The notes beneath the pieces are model-generated. The model did no database searches and was not told where the DNA came from. It saw only the letters and a list, made by a program, of their open reading frames with translations. Source: Ignavibacteria bacterium (GTDB lineage Bacteria; Bacteroidota; Ignavibacteria; Ignavibacteriales; SURF-24). From it: a stretch of 64,000 nt of DNA. The first letter of the stretch is position 1, and every line of letters starts with the position of its first letter. The stretch is taken from NCBI GenBank assembly GCA_025612245.1, contig JAAXKQ010000008.1:114609-178608 (forward strand), read 5' to 3'. Below, in pieces: positions 41,710 through 50,269 of this stretch. The position numbers were made by a program, and so were the translations under genes.

Positions 41710-43190
41710 TCCAGCAGCGCAACGTTTTCAATGTGATACGTATGCGGGAACATATCCACGGGACGCACTTTCATCAGGCGGTAGCCTTCTTCGTTAAACA
41801 TCTTTATGTCGCGCACCTGTGTGGCAGGGTTGCAGCTGATGTAGACAATTCTGTCCGGGTCCAGGCTTACAACGTCCTTAACCGTAACCGGGTTCATGCC
41901 GCTTCTTGGCGGATCAAGTATCACTACGTCCGGAGAAGGGAGGTCCTTAATTTTCACAATGTCCAGAAAAGACCTGTTCAGGTCCGCAGTTATGAATTTC
42001 ACGTTGTCAATTTTATTTATCTTCCTGTTCTCCTCGGCATCCTTTACCGCAGGCTCAACGCTCTCAAATGCGTAAACCTTCTTTGCGGCTTTGGAGACAT
42101 AAATTGATATTGTGCCTGCTCCCGAATAAAGGTCGTATACAATGTCATCTTTAGCTATCCTTCCAAATTTGAGTCCCGTTTCATAGAGCTTTTCAGCCTG
42201 AAGCGTGTTTGTCTGGAAGAAAGAATTTGCGCTGATTCTGAAGTTGTAATCTCCGATTGTGTCGAAAATGTTTCCGCTTCCGAAGTAAATTATTTCATAA
42301 TCGCCAATTGCTATCTGTGCTTTTCTTGTGTTTATGTTGTTTATTATTGTCGTTACTTCCGGCACGTTTTCAAGCAGCTCCTTCGTGTACTCTTTCATAA
42401 TCAGGTCGTTTTCTTCGGAAGTGACAAGGTTGACCATGAGGTCCTTCGAATGATGCGTCTTTCTGATTATAAGGTTGCGCAGGTAGCCCGAGTGCGTTTT
42501 TGTCGAATAAATTGTTGCGTTTCTTTTCTTAAAAAATTCCCTCGTGAAGTTTAATATCCTGTTGCTTTCTTCCGATTGCAGCAGGCATTCATTTATATCC
42601 AGCACCTTGTCGAATATATTCGGCAGGTGCAGGCCGAGTGCAAAATTCTTCTCTACGTTTTCATCGCCCAGCTCTTCTTTTGTAAGCCAGCGCCTCTCGG
42701 CAAATGAGTACTCCATTTTGTTTCTGTAGAAGTATGTTTTTTCAGAAGGGAGTATGTCCTGGAACTCAAAATCATGAAAGCCTCCCAAGCGTTCAAAAAT
42801 ATCTTTCACCTGCTCGTGCTTGTATTTCAATTGGGCCTCGTAATTAAGGTCCTGCTGTTTGCAGCCCCCGCAGACCCCGAAATATTTGCATGGCGCTTTT
42901 GTCCTTTCTTCCGAAGGGCGTATGACTTCTACTGTTTTGGCTTCTGCGTAGGAGTTCTTGATTTTTGTTATCATCGCTCTAACCACGTCACCCGGGTATG
43001 AGCCGTGCACGAATACAACGTATTTTTTCTGCTCCTCGTCGCCTTGCCTTTCTTCATCTTCATCACCCGGTGCGGCTTCAACCTTTTTTACCGCGCCCGG
43101 AACAATCAGACTTTTATCAACCTTTGCAATTCCTTTGCCTTCAAAAGCGTACTTTGAAATTTCAAGTTCTATTATCTCACCTTTTTTCAA
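41703..43190 (-). CDS. rlmD: RlmD-type 23S rRNA (uracil-C5) methyltransferase
   Basis: A 495-residue SAM-dependent RNA m5U methyltransferase of the TrmA/RlmD family. The N-terminal TRAM domain is interrupted by an acidic stretch (PGDEDEERQGDEEQ, about 41-54). The iron-sulfur ligands include Cys101, Cys107 and Cys110. The methyltransferase core has DLYSGAGTISI and LDPPRSGM, and the catalytic cysteine is Cys453 in ISCNPAT. Bacteroidota members may carry either the 747 or the 1939 specificity, so the exact target base is uncertain. Confidence 0.9.
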   Translation of the reverse strand: MKKGEIIELEISKYAFEGKGIAKVDKSLIVPGAVKKVEAAPGDEDEERQGDEEQKKYVVFVHGSYPGDVVRAMITKIKNSYAEAKTVEVIRPSEERTKAPCKYFGVCGGCKQQDLNYEAQLKYKHEQVKDIFERLGGFHDFEFQDILPSEKTYFYRNKMEYSFAERRWLTKEELGDENVEKNFALGLHLPNIFDKVLDINECLLQSEESNRILNFTREFFKKRNATIYSTKTHSGYLRNLIIRKTHHSKDLMVNLVTSEENDLIMKEYTKELLENVPEVTTIINNINTRKAQIAIGDYEIIYFGSGNIFDTIGDYNFRISANSFFQTNTLQAEKLYETGLKFGRIAKDDIVYDLYSGAGTISIYVSKAAKKVYAFESVEPAVKDAEENRKINKIDNVKFITADLNRSFLDIVKIKDLPSPDVVILDPPRSGMNPVTVKDVVSLDPDRIVYISCNPATQVRDIKMFNEEGYRLMKVRPVDMFPHTYHIENVALLEK

Positions 43191-43225
43191 TTCTCTTTTT
43201 CTCCGCGTCAGTTCAGTTATAAAAA

Positions 43226-43981
43226 TTATTTTTCATTTTTTACTATCAGCACCCTGAAGCCAATGTGTTTATCCCCGCCCTGCTTCAGGTATACATTTGT
43301 CTCGTGACTCATTCTGTTGATTAGTTTTTTGTTAAAGCTCTTTTCCTGCTCTGTCATCTGTCCGAGATTTCTTTTTAGCTGCCCGGCTCCCATTGTATAG
43401 AAGTCCTTGAGCGTTTTGCTTAAGTCGGCACTCTTTACAATGCTGAAGTTTTTTTCCTTGTAGTAGCTTTCAATTTCATCCTGGTAAACAGGGGAAAGTC
43501 CGGAGCTGTTCCATACGTCCAGAACAAAACGGGGTGTTTCTTTTGAAAGCCTTACAATTTCACCGGCACAGAGAATTCCGCCCGGTTTAAGAATTCTCTT
43601 AATTTCCTTGAGTATCTTTACTCTTGAAGTTCCCGATACGGATGCCTGCGCATATACCAAGTCGAAGCTGTCGCTTTCGAAATCCGTTGCAGAAAAAGAC
43701 ATCATGCGGGTCTTTACTTCAGGAGAATTACTCAGCTCCAGTTCTGCTGTAATGAGCGATTCATAGTCTTCCACTATGAGCTCAACTTTATTTTTTGTCT
43801 CTTCTGAAAGCCTTCTTGCAATCCTCTGGCTGCCTGAGCCGAAGACGGCCGTAAGCATGCCGCTCATGTTTATTTCCCCGGTTAGGAACCTCAACTGCTG
43901 GTCCGAACCCGGTAAAAAGATTTTTTGTTTATCTGTCATTTTCCGATTTTGCCCCGCTAAAAAATTATAAGAATTAAACAT
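43226..43981 (-). CDS. Class I SAM-dependent methyltransferase
   Basis: About 251 residues with a Rossmann methyltransferase core. AVFGSGSQRIARRL is the SAM loop, VEDYE the acidic end of strand 2, and SFDLVYAQASVSGTSRVKILKEIKRILKPGGILCAGEI the post-motif region. The substrate is unknown. The start is uncertain: I use the ATG at 43981, with GGGA about 9 bases upstream. ATGs at 43939 and 44077 are alternatives, the latter extending through an unconserved basic stretch. It starts 35 bases upstream of rlmD and may share its transcript. Confidence 0.72.
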   Translation of the reverse strand: MFNSYNFLAGQNRKMTDKQKIFLPGSDQQLRFLTGEINMSGMLTAVFGSGSQRIARRLSEETKNKVELIVEDYESLITAELELSNSPEVKTRMMSFSATDFESDSFDLVYAQASVSGTSRVKILKEIKRILKPGGILCAGEIVRLSKETPRFVLDVWNSSGLSPVYQDEIESYYKEKNFSIVKSADLSKTLKDFYTMGAGQLKRNLGQMTEQEKSFNKKLINRMSHETNVYLKQGGDKHIGFRVLIVKNEK

Positions 43982-44077
43982 AACTAATTCCCGCTTAAAA
44001 TTAACCATAAATTTACGGTGAGATTTCCGGTATTTAGAGAATGAGGGGTGGGGAATTAGTTTATAATTATAAAACAA

Positions 44078-44108
44078 AAAAAGAGCGGATTATAAGTCCG
44101 CTCTTTTT
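44078..44108 (-). terminator. Terminator after murQ (can act in both directions)
   Basis: A perfect 12-bp stem (44078-44089 with 44097-44108) flanked by A-runs and T-runs on both sides. It lies 42 bases after the leftward murQ stop. Confidence 0.88.
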
Positions 44109-44149
44109 ATCTGCTCAAAAATTTACTTTACTTTTATAAAGTATTAAAA

Positions 44150-45073
44150 TCAGCCTTCGATTGCTTTCCTGACAAAGCCGTCTGCTTTTTCAAGCCTCAG
44201 CTTGGCTTCCTCTGCAGAAACGCTGGCCTTAATCATAACGAGGGCTGTCTTGACGTGGCCGCCTGCTTTCTGGAGGTAATCGGCTGCCTCGTCGTAAGAA
44301 ACACCTGTAGCTGTCATTACAATTCTCTTTGACCTTTCTACGAGCTTCTTATTTGTCATCTGAAGGTCTATCATCATGTTCTCATAAACCTTGCCCATGC
44401 GTATCATTGCTGTTGTAGTAAGCATGTTGAGGACGAGCTTTTGTGCCGTGCCGCTTTTCATGCGTGTGGAGCCCATAACAACCTCAGGGCCAACGTAAGG
44501 ACACATGGCAACGTCAACTTCAGTGATGTTGAAATTTTCTCTCGGGTTGCAGGTTACAAACAGAGTCTTTGCGCCGAGGGCTTTTGCTTTCTTTACTGCG
44601 CCCACAACGTATGGGGTCCTTCTGCTTGCTGCAATTCCGCAGACAACGTCTTTATCGGTTACGTTGGCTTTCAGGACGTCATTGGCTCCGTTTTCTTCGT
44701 AGTCCTCTGCGCCTTCCTGAGCGCGGAACATGGCCTCTTTTCCGCCGGCGATAAAACCATCTATCATTCCGAACGGTGTTCCGAAAGTAGGGGGGCATTC
44801 CGAAGCGTCAACCACCCCTAAGCGTCCACTCGTGCCGGCACCGAAATATAAGAGCCTGCCGCCGTTTTTCAATGCTTTTACGATTATTTCAACTGCCTGC
44901 TCAATGTAGGGTAATTCCTGCTCAACGGCAAGCGGAACCTTCTTATCCTCACTGTTGATTATTCTCAGGATCTCGGCAGTAGAACGGGCATCGATATCCA
45001 TCGAATTCGGGTTTCTTTGTTCTGTTGTAAGACTGGCTATTTCAGCAAACAACTTCTTGGTATCTGCACTCAT
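44150..45073 (-). CDS. murQ: N-acetylmuramic acid 6-phosphate etherase
   Basis: A 307-residue MurQ that cleaves the lactyl ether of MurNAc-6-phosphate to give GlcNAc-6-phosphate during peptidoglycan recycling. It has the SIS-domain fold and family motifs LTTEQRNPNSMDID, YFGAGTSGRLGVVDASECPPTFG and GSTRMKSGTAQKLVLNM. Its start overlaps the rsmG stop by four bases (ATGA), so it is translationally coupled to the mnmG-rsmG set. No anmK or murP is nearby. Confidence 0.96.
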   Translation of the reverse strand: MSADTKKLFAEIASLTTEQRNPNSMDIDARSTAEILRIINSEDKKVPLAVEQELPYIEQAVEIIVKALKNGGRLLYFGAGTSGRLGVVDASECPPTFGTPFGMIDGFIAGGKEAMFRAQEGAEDYEENGANDVLKANVTDKDVVCGIAASRRTPYVVGAVKKAKALGAKTLFVTCNPRENFNITEVDVAMCPYVGPEVVMGSTRMKSGTAQKLVLNMLTTTAMIRMGKVYENMMIDLQMTNKKLVERSKRIVMTATGVSYDEAADYLQKAGGHVKTALVMIKASVSAEEAKLRLEKADGFVRKAIEG

Positions 45074-45750
45074 TTGTTCAATTCCAGTATAATTAGTTTT
45101 TTCTCTTTTTCGTTCCTGACGTTTGTCGGTTTGTAGTTCAACTCGAACACCGTCAGCTTTTTAATGTGCGGTTTGTACTTTAATTCCGCAGCCCTGATCT
45201 CCTCTTTTAAGTCTCCGCCTTTCAAGGAGACCAGAATTGCTTTTTCCTTTACTACAGGCATTGCATACCTTAAGAGCATTGCAAGGGGCACCGTAGCACG
45301 GCTGACAATTAAGTCGAAACATCCGGCAAACTTCTCTGTAAATTCAGGAGCTTCCACTCTGCTGTTCACAGCCGAAGCATTACTCAGTTTAAGTTTGTTT
45401 ATGAACTCCTGGACGGCATCAATTTTCTTGGTGGTAGAATCGACCATAACCCCCTTCATCATCGGGCGCATGATTGCCAGGGGAATGCCGGGAAAGCCAC
45501 CCCCGGTACCAATGTCCAGAAACCTCGTGCATTTTTCCGGTATGAAGCAAGAAATAAAAGCCGTAATGAAAACGTGGTTTTCAACTACCGAAGCAGTATC
45601 CTTCCTGGATATCAGATTAACCGCCTGATTTTTTTCAACCACCAGACAGGCAAACATCGATAAGCGTTCTAACTGATAAGGATCGGGATTAAGGCCATTT
45701 TCCCGGAAAAAGGAGCTTAATTGATTAAAATACAGCTCTTGATTTTCCAC
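45070..45750 (-). CDS. rsmG: 16S rRNA (guanine-N7) methyltransferase RsmG
   Basis: A 226-residue RsmG (GidB) that methylates G527 of 16S rRNA. The SAM site is FLDIGTGGGFPGIPLAI, followed by the VSRATVPLAMLL stretch. I choose the GTG at 45750, with GGAG about 6 bases upstream, over the TTG four codons earlier. It sits in the classic mnmG-rsmG pair near the replication origin and overlaps murQ by four bases. Confidence 0.95.
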   Translation of the reverse strand: MENQELYFNQLSSFFRENGLNPDPYQLERLSMFACLVVEKNQAVNLISRKDTASVVENHVFITAFISCFIPEKCTRFLDIGTGGGFPGIPLAIMRPMMKGVMVDSTTKKIDAVQEFINKLKLSNASAVNSRVEAPEFTEKFAGCFDLIVSRATVPLAMLLRYAMPVVKEKAILVSLKGGDLKEEIRAAELKYKPHIKKLTVFELNYKPTNVRNEKEKKLIILELNK

Positions 45751-45771
45751 TGAACTCCACAACTTTAAAAA

Positions 45772-47649
45772 TTAATGCCTCAAATATACTAATAAAATCG
45801 AAATATCTGAAGGGGTTACACCCGAAATTCTGGAGGCCTGGCCGATTGAGCGCGGTTTTACACGCTCCAGCTTCTCCCGACCTTCGGAAGAAAGTGATTT
45901 AATTTGTAAATAATTAAAGTTTAAAGGAATTTGCATCTCTTCATACCGTTCGAGCTTTTCTACCAGTTCCTGCTGGCGTTTTATGTAGCCTTCGTATTTC
46001 AGCTCAATTTCCACCTGCTCAAGTGCCGCTGTATCTTTTATGAGCTCTCCAATGCCGTTCCTTTTTTCTTCCTCTACAAGCTCCAGTATCTCGGCAAGCT
46101 TAAGCTCCGGACGCTTGCATAATTTGGCAACTGTTTCGGTGGATTCAATTGGATCGGTATTCAGTTTTTCAAGATACGGGTTCACTGTTCGCGCATGAAG
46201 CTTGAATTCCCTTAAAAACTCCATATTTTTCGTAATCAGCGCCTCGCGCTTTTGCATTACCTTCAGCGTTTCCTCAGGTATGAGCCCGAACCTGGCGCCA
46301 TATTCAAGCAGGCGCCTGCCGGCGTTATCCTGCCTTAAGAGGAGCCTGTGCTCGGCCCTGGAGGTAAACATGCGGTAAGGCTCCTCGGTCGACTTCGTAA
46401 CAAGGTCGTCTATGAGCACACCTATATAAGCCTCGCTCCTTTTAAGCGTAAACTCGCCTTCGCCTTTTATCTTTAGCGCGGCATTAATTCCTGCTATAAG
46501 TCCCTGCGCGGCTGCTTCTTCGTATCCTGAGGTGCCGTTGATTTGTCCTGCAAAGTATAACCCCTCAACAAGCTTTGTCTCAAGAGTGGAATCCACCTGG
46601 TAGGGAGGGAAGTAGTCGTATTCCACGGCATAACCCGGACGGACCATTTCAGCTTCCTCAAGTCCCTTGACTGAGTGAATCGCCTCGAGCTGTATCTCAG
46701 CCGGAAGTGAAGTGGAAAACCCGTTCACGTAGATGAGGTCGCTGTCCAGCCCTTCTGGCTCCAAAAAGAGGTGATGAGAGGTTTTGTCTGCAAACCTTAC
46801 AATCTTGTCTTCAATTGAAGGGCAATACCTTGGCCCCACGCCGTGTATGACGCCGGTAAAAAGGGGAGAGCGCGAGAAGCCTTTCTCTAAAATCTTGTGC
46901 GTTCCCGTGTGTGTATTTGTAATGTGACAGCTTACCTGCGGAAGGACAGGAAAAGTGCTCGAGTCTGTCCTCAAAGAGAAAGGTTTCGGGATTTCATCGC
47001 CCGGCTGCTCATGCAGTACACTGTAATTAATGGAACTCTTCAAAAGCCTGGGGGGAGTCCCCGTCTTAAGCCTTCCTGCCTTAAAGCCCAGCTTAATCAT
47101 GCACTCGGTGAGTCCCATGGCGGGCTTTTCACCAAAACGGCCTCCCTTGGTTGAGGTAAGCCCCGTATGCATCAGTCCGTTTAAGAACGTGCCCGAACAT
47201 ATAACAAGAGCCGAACAGGCAATCTCCTCTCCTTTACCCGTAACAACTCCGGTAATCTTTTTATTCTCCGTTACGGCTTCAACTACCGTGTCTTCCACTA
47301 TTGTAATTCCCGGTATGGAGGAAATAACCCTGTAGGCTTCCTCCGAATAGAGCTTCCTGTCGGACTGGCAGCGGTGTGCCCATACGGCTGGTCCCTTGGA
47401 TAGGTTCAGCGTGCGGAACTGTATTCCCGTCCTGTCTGCTATAAGTCCCATTAGGCCGCCCAGCGCGTCAATTTCATGAACCAGATGCCCTTTGGCGCTT
47501 CCGCCTATGGCAGGGTTGCAGGACATGCGTCCCATGGCATACCTGTCCATGGTAAGAAGCCCTACTTCGAGACCCATATTAGCTCCGGCGGCTGCGGCTT
47601 CAACGCCTGCGTGCCCGCCTCCTACTACAATTATATCAAATTTTCTCAA
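45772..47649 (-). CDS. mnmG: tRNA uridine-34 modification enzyme MnmG
   Basis: A 625-residue FAD protein that, with MnmE, installs the (carboxymethyl)aminomethyl group on wobble uridine. FAD-binding [12 protein letters not shown] is at the N-terminus; [27 protein letters not shown] and the C-terminal helical domain are standard. No ATG is available. The best start is the TTG at 47649 (MRKFD), with AAGGA seven bases upstream; a TTG two codons earlier is too close to the ribosome site. A perfect parS site sits 15 bases upstream. Confidence 0.96.
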   Translation of the reverse strand: MRKFDIIVVGGGHAGVEAAAAGANMGLEVGLLTMDRYAMGRMSCNPAIGGSAKGHLVHEIDALGGLMGLIADRTGIQFRTLNLSKGPAVWAHRCQSDRKLYSEEAYRVISSIPGITIVEDTVVEAVTENKKITGVVTGKGEEIACSALVICSGTFLNGLMHTGLTSTKGGRFGEKPAMGLTECMIKLGFKAGRLKTGTPPRLLKSSINYSVLHEQPGDEIPKPFSLRTDSSTFPVLPQVSCHITNTHTGTHKILEKGFSRSPLFTGVIHGVGPRYCPSIEDKIVRFADKTSHHLFLEPEGLDSDLIYVNGFSTSLPAEIQLEAIHSVKGLEEAEMVRPGYAVEYDYFPPYQVDSTLETKLVEGLYFAGQINGTSGYEEAAAQGLIAGINAALKIKGEGEFTLKRSEAYIGVLIDDLVTKSTEEPYRMFTSRAEHRLLLRQDNAGRRLLEYGARFGLIPEETLKVMQKREALITKNMEFLREFKLHARTVNPYLEKLNTDPIESTETVAKLCKRPELKLAEILELVEEEKRNGIGELIKDTAALEQVEIELKYEGYIKRQQELVEKLERYEEMQIPLNFNYLQIKSLSSEGREKLERVKPRSIGQASRISGVTPSDISILLVYLRH

Positions 47650-47664
47650 CTTCAATCCTTTTTA

Positions 47665-47680
47665 TGTTTCACGTGAAACA
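47665..47680. other. parS centromere site 1
   Basis: TGTTTCACGTGAAACA, a perfect match to the bacterial parS consensus bound by ParB. It is located just before mnmG, about 14 kb from dnaA. Confidence 0.93.
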
Positions 47681-47809
47681 TTAATTCTAAAGAACACAAA
47701 TCCTGCTGGAAAGCACCCCTTTTCAGGCCCTTTGCCGGGAAAAGGAAGATCTTCTTTCAGGATATAATATATGATAAGTACTAGTATTTCTCTTAAAACC
47801 TGGTTTACT

Positions 47810-47824
47810 GGCGCGAGCCGCGCC
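47810..47824. repeat. GC hairpin in the mnmE-mnmG gap
   Basis: GGCGCG-AGC-CGCGCC, a 6-bp stem with a 3-base loop, in the 204-base gap. It resembles the hairpins of the islands near 25.7 and 49.8 kb in form. No gene is seen in this gap. Confidence 0.4.
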
Positions 47825-47884
47825 TGCTTCCAAGTGTATAAACAGGTGCTCCCGGGGTTTCTACCACAGGCACACTTAGCATTC

Positions 47885-49246
47885 TTACTTTCCGATGCAG
47901 AACTTTGAAAAAATATTATTCAGTATATCCTCAGTTGTAACCGTGCCTATGATTTCTCCCAGGCTTTGCTCAGCCTTCCTGAGGTCTACCGAAACAAACT
48001 CTCCACTCAGGCTTTCCATGAGGGAATCCTTTGCTGCCAGCAGGCTTTTTGCTGCCTCCTCAAGCGCCTTGTAGTGCCTCATATTTGAAACCACGGCGGC
48101 GTTCTCTGTATATGCCTCGGAACCAATAGCCTTTTTCTTCATTAAGCGCAGAAGCTCATGGATTCCTTCACCGGTCTTTGAGGATATGTAAACCTCCGCA
48201 TCGGGACCCATTGAAGGGTATAGGTCGACCTTGTTTGTAACCCTTAAAATCCTCTTGCCATCGGTTAGCTTCCCGAGCTCGGAATAAAGCTCACCGGAAA
48301 AGCCCGACTCATGGTCGCTCAGAAATATGACAAAGTCGGCATCCTTTACGGCCTGACGGCTGCGCCTTACGCCTTCTTGTTCAATTACATCCTGCGTCAG
48401 TCTTATGCCTGCCGTATCAGAAAGTCTGAACAAAATTCCCTCGACGAAGATTTCCTCAATTATAACGTCTCTTGTTGTACCCGGTATCTCGCTTACAATG
48501 GCTCTCGACTCCTTGAGCAGGTAGTTGAGAAGGGAGGACTTGCCTACGTTAGGCTTTCCCACCAGCGCCACGTTAATGCCATCCTTAATCACCTTGCCGA
48601 AAGAGTAAGTACCTAAAAGCTTATTTATCTCAAGCACAATCTCATCTATCTTAATAAGGATCTGACTGGTGTTCATGAACTGTATATCTTCCTCTGCAAA
48701 GTCGAGCTCCAGCTCAATTAAGGATGAAATATTAAGAAGGGAAGTCCTGAGTAACTCCACACGGGAGGATAAGATTCCATCCAGCTGGTTTCTCGCCCCG
48801 CGCAGGGCGGCATCAGTCCTGGAATTGATCACATCCGCTACGGCCTCGGCCTGTGCAAGGTCTATTCTGCCGTTAAGGAAAGCCCTCCTCGTAAACTCTC
48901 CCGGTTCTGCAAGCCTTACACCCTGATCCAGGAGGGTTTCAATTATACGGCTTGCCACCAGGGGGCTTCCGTGCGAACTGATTTCGACACTGTTCTCACC
49001 AGTATAAGAATTGGGACTTCGGAAGACTGAAACAAGCACGTCATCGACCTGGTCACCCTTCAAATCCACAATTTTTCCGTAATGGATTGTGTGCGACGGA
49101 GCTTCGGAAAGAGGCTTTTTGCCGGAAAAAATCTTGTCGGCAGCAATAATACTTTCGGGTCCGCTTACGCGTATAACCGCAATTGCGCCGACCCCAACAG
49201 GAGTGGCAATTGCAGTAATTGTATCTTCATTCAAGCTATTTAACAT
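47885..49246 (-). CDS. mnmE: tRNA modification GTPase MnmE
   Basis: A 453-residue GTPase that partners MnmG. The N-terminal tetrahydrofolate-binding domain starts DTITAIATPVGVGAIAVIRVSG. The G domain sits within the helical domain, with GKPNVGKSSLLN (G1), DTAGIR (G3) and TNKVD (G4). The C-terminal catalytic Cys450 lies in FCIGK. A parS site lies on each side of the gene. It is the first gene of the leftward mnmE-mnmG-rsmG-murQ set. Confidence 0.96.
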   Translation of the reverse strand: MLNSLNEDTITAIATPVGVGAIAVIRVSGPESIIAADKIFSGKKPLSEAPSHTIHYGKIVDLKGDQVDDVLVSVFRSPNSYTGENSVEISSHGSPLVASRIIETLLDQGVRLAEPGEFTRRAFLNGRIDLAQAEAVADVINSRTDAALRGARNQLDGILSSRVELLRTSLLNISSLIELELDFAEEDIQFMNTSQILIKIDEIVLEINKLLGTYSFGKVIKDGINVALVGKPNVGKSSLLNYLLKESRAIVSEIPGTTRDVIIEEIFVEGILFRLSDTAGIRLTQDVIEQEGVRRSRQAVKDADFVIFLSDHESGFSGELYSELGKLTDGKRILRVTNKVDLYPSMGPDAEVYISSKTGEGIHELLRLMKKKAIGSEAYTENAAVVSNMRHYKALEEAAKSLLAAKDSLMESLSGEFVSVDLRKAEQSLGEIIGTVTTEDILNNIFSKFCIGK

Positions 49247-49324
49247 AGGTATTAAAATTAAAGATAAGGCTTTATAAACTCAACGTTAAATTTACCCCAT
49301 CTCCTTTGTTTTAAGGATTTTTAA

Positions 49325-49340
49325 TGTTTCACGTGAAACA
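49325..49340. other. parS centromere site 2
   Basis: TGTTTCACGTGAAACA, identical to the site at 47665-47680 and here extended to an 18-bp palindrome by flanking A and T. Located upstream of mnmE. Confidence 0.93.
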
Positions 49341-50269
49341 TTTCTTTTTAATTTTATATAATTTTTACCTTTCTAAACCGTCATATTCCAGAACACCGTA
49401 CAGCAACCCTCCTCAGGGAGGAAAAAAGGGAAGTTTCCAGTCGGAAGTTTTAAGCAAAAAGAAAACGGGAAATGTAAAGGTTGAGATTAAGGTTGTGGGA
49501 AAGGGGAAGGAAATGCCCATAAAATCTCTGACTATCTGTAATCACACACTAACTAAGCCCGCACAGCGCGGGCGTAACATCAGTAGCCGGGGGTCCCCTA
49601 AATTCCAGAGCTCCGAATGGAGCGACTTGTATCTTACTTACTATTGGCTAAACATATCATGGAAACCCGATCCCCCGCACATAAAAACCATCCCATCAGA
49701 ACAACCGAGAATTATCTTAAATATCCATAACACAAAAAACATTCACCGCAATCAGGGAAATACAAAGAACATGCAACCCTACAAATATGCTACCGCTAAA
49801 GCGGTAGAAATCCCAACACATTTACACCCGCTCACATTGCTTCCATTCATCATTCTTCTGTGCCGCTCCTGACCGGAGCTTTGTATATTGGGGCAAAATC
49901 CATTTCCCAGGGGTTCAGTCGCCCCCATCCGGGGGCTTCCTCACCCCGGGCTACAAATATCTCGCCCGCGCTGCGGGCTTATTCATTTCACAATTCCAAA
50001 CTCCCAGCCTTCATGGTTGTTTCCTTCCCCCTCCACCTTTGTCTTTCCTTAACCTCGAACTTTGAACCTTGAACTCTTTTTCCCCAACTTAAAACTCAAA
50101 ACTTAAAATTATTCCCCCTCCTCCTTCAGTCCCGGGATTTATTTAAGCTTAAAATTTGTTTTGTTATTGAGTTTAATTCAACGAGCTTTATGGTCAATAA
50201 ACTGAAACTCATTGATTTTATTTTGGTATAATGGTTAATTTATTTATTGAATTGGAGCGGATAAAATAT
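49341..50269. repeat. Gene-free island of GC hairpins with repeated linkers
   Basis: About 930 bases with no credible gene. Hairpins with unrelated arms occur at 49408-49421 (CCTCC/GGAGG), 49557-49573 (GCCCGC/GCGGGC), 49610-49623 (GCTCC/GGAGC), 49790-49807 (CTACCGC/GCGGTAG), 49865-49879 (GCTCC/GGAGC), 49921-49936 (GCCCCC/GGGGGC, inside a wider ACCCC/GGGGT stem) and 49964-49978 (GCCCGC/GCGGGC). The linker CTACAAATAT precedes two of them (49779-49788, 49951-49960). After about 50040 the sequence becomes a low-complexity CTTGAACTTTGAACC-type stretch, then the AT-rich clpB upstream region. It looks like a degenerate mobile hairpin element. Confidence 0.7.

Noticed and set aside
49324..49872. Rightward frame of 182 codons starting at an ATG inside parS site 2
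   Set aside because: It crosses the parS palindrome and several hairpins, has no ribosome site, strange composition and no recognisable domain. Best seen as chance coding in the repeat island.
49860..50072. Rightward frame of 70 codons in the hairpin island
   Set aside because: It consists of hairpin arms and linkers; no ribosome site and no domain.
49341..50100. Possible CRISPR array
   Set aside because: The hairpins are not identical, spacing is irregular and there are no cas genes. Repeats with constant arms and equal spacers are absent.
50100..50269. CIRCE heat-shock operator before clpB
   Set aside because: I looked for TTAGCACTC-N9-GAGTGCTAA and found no match.
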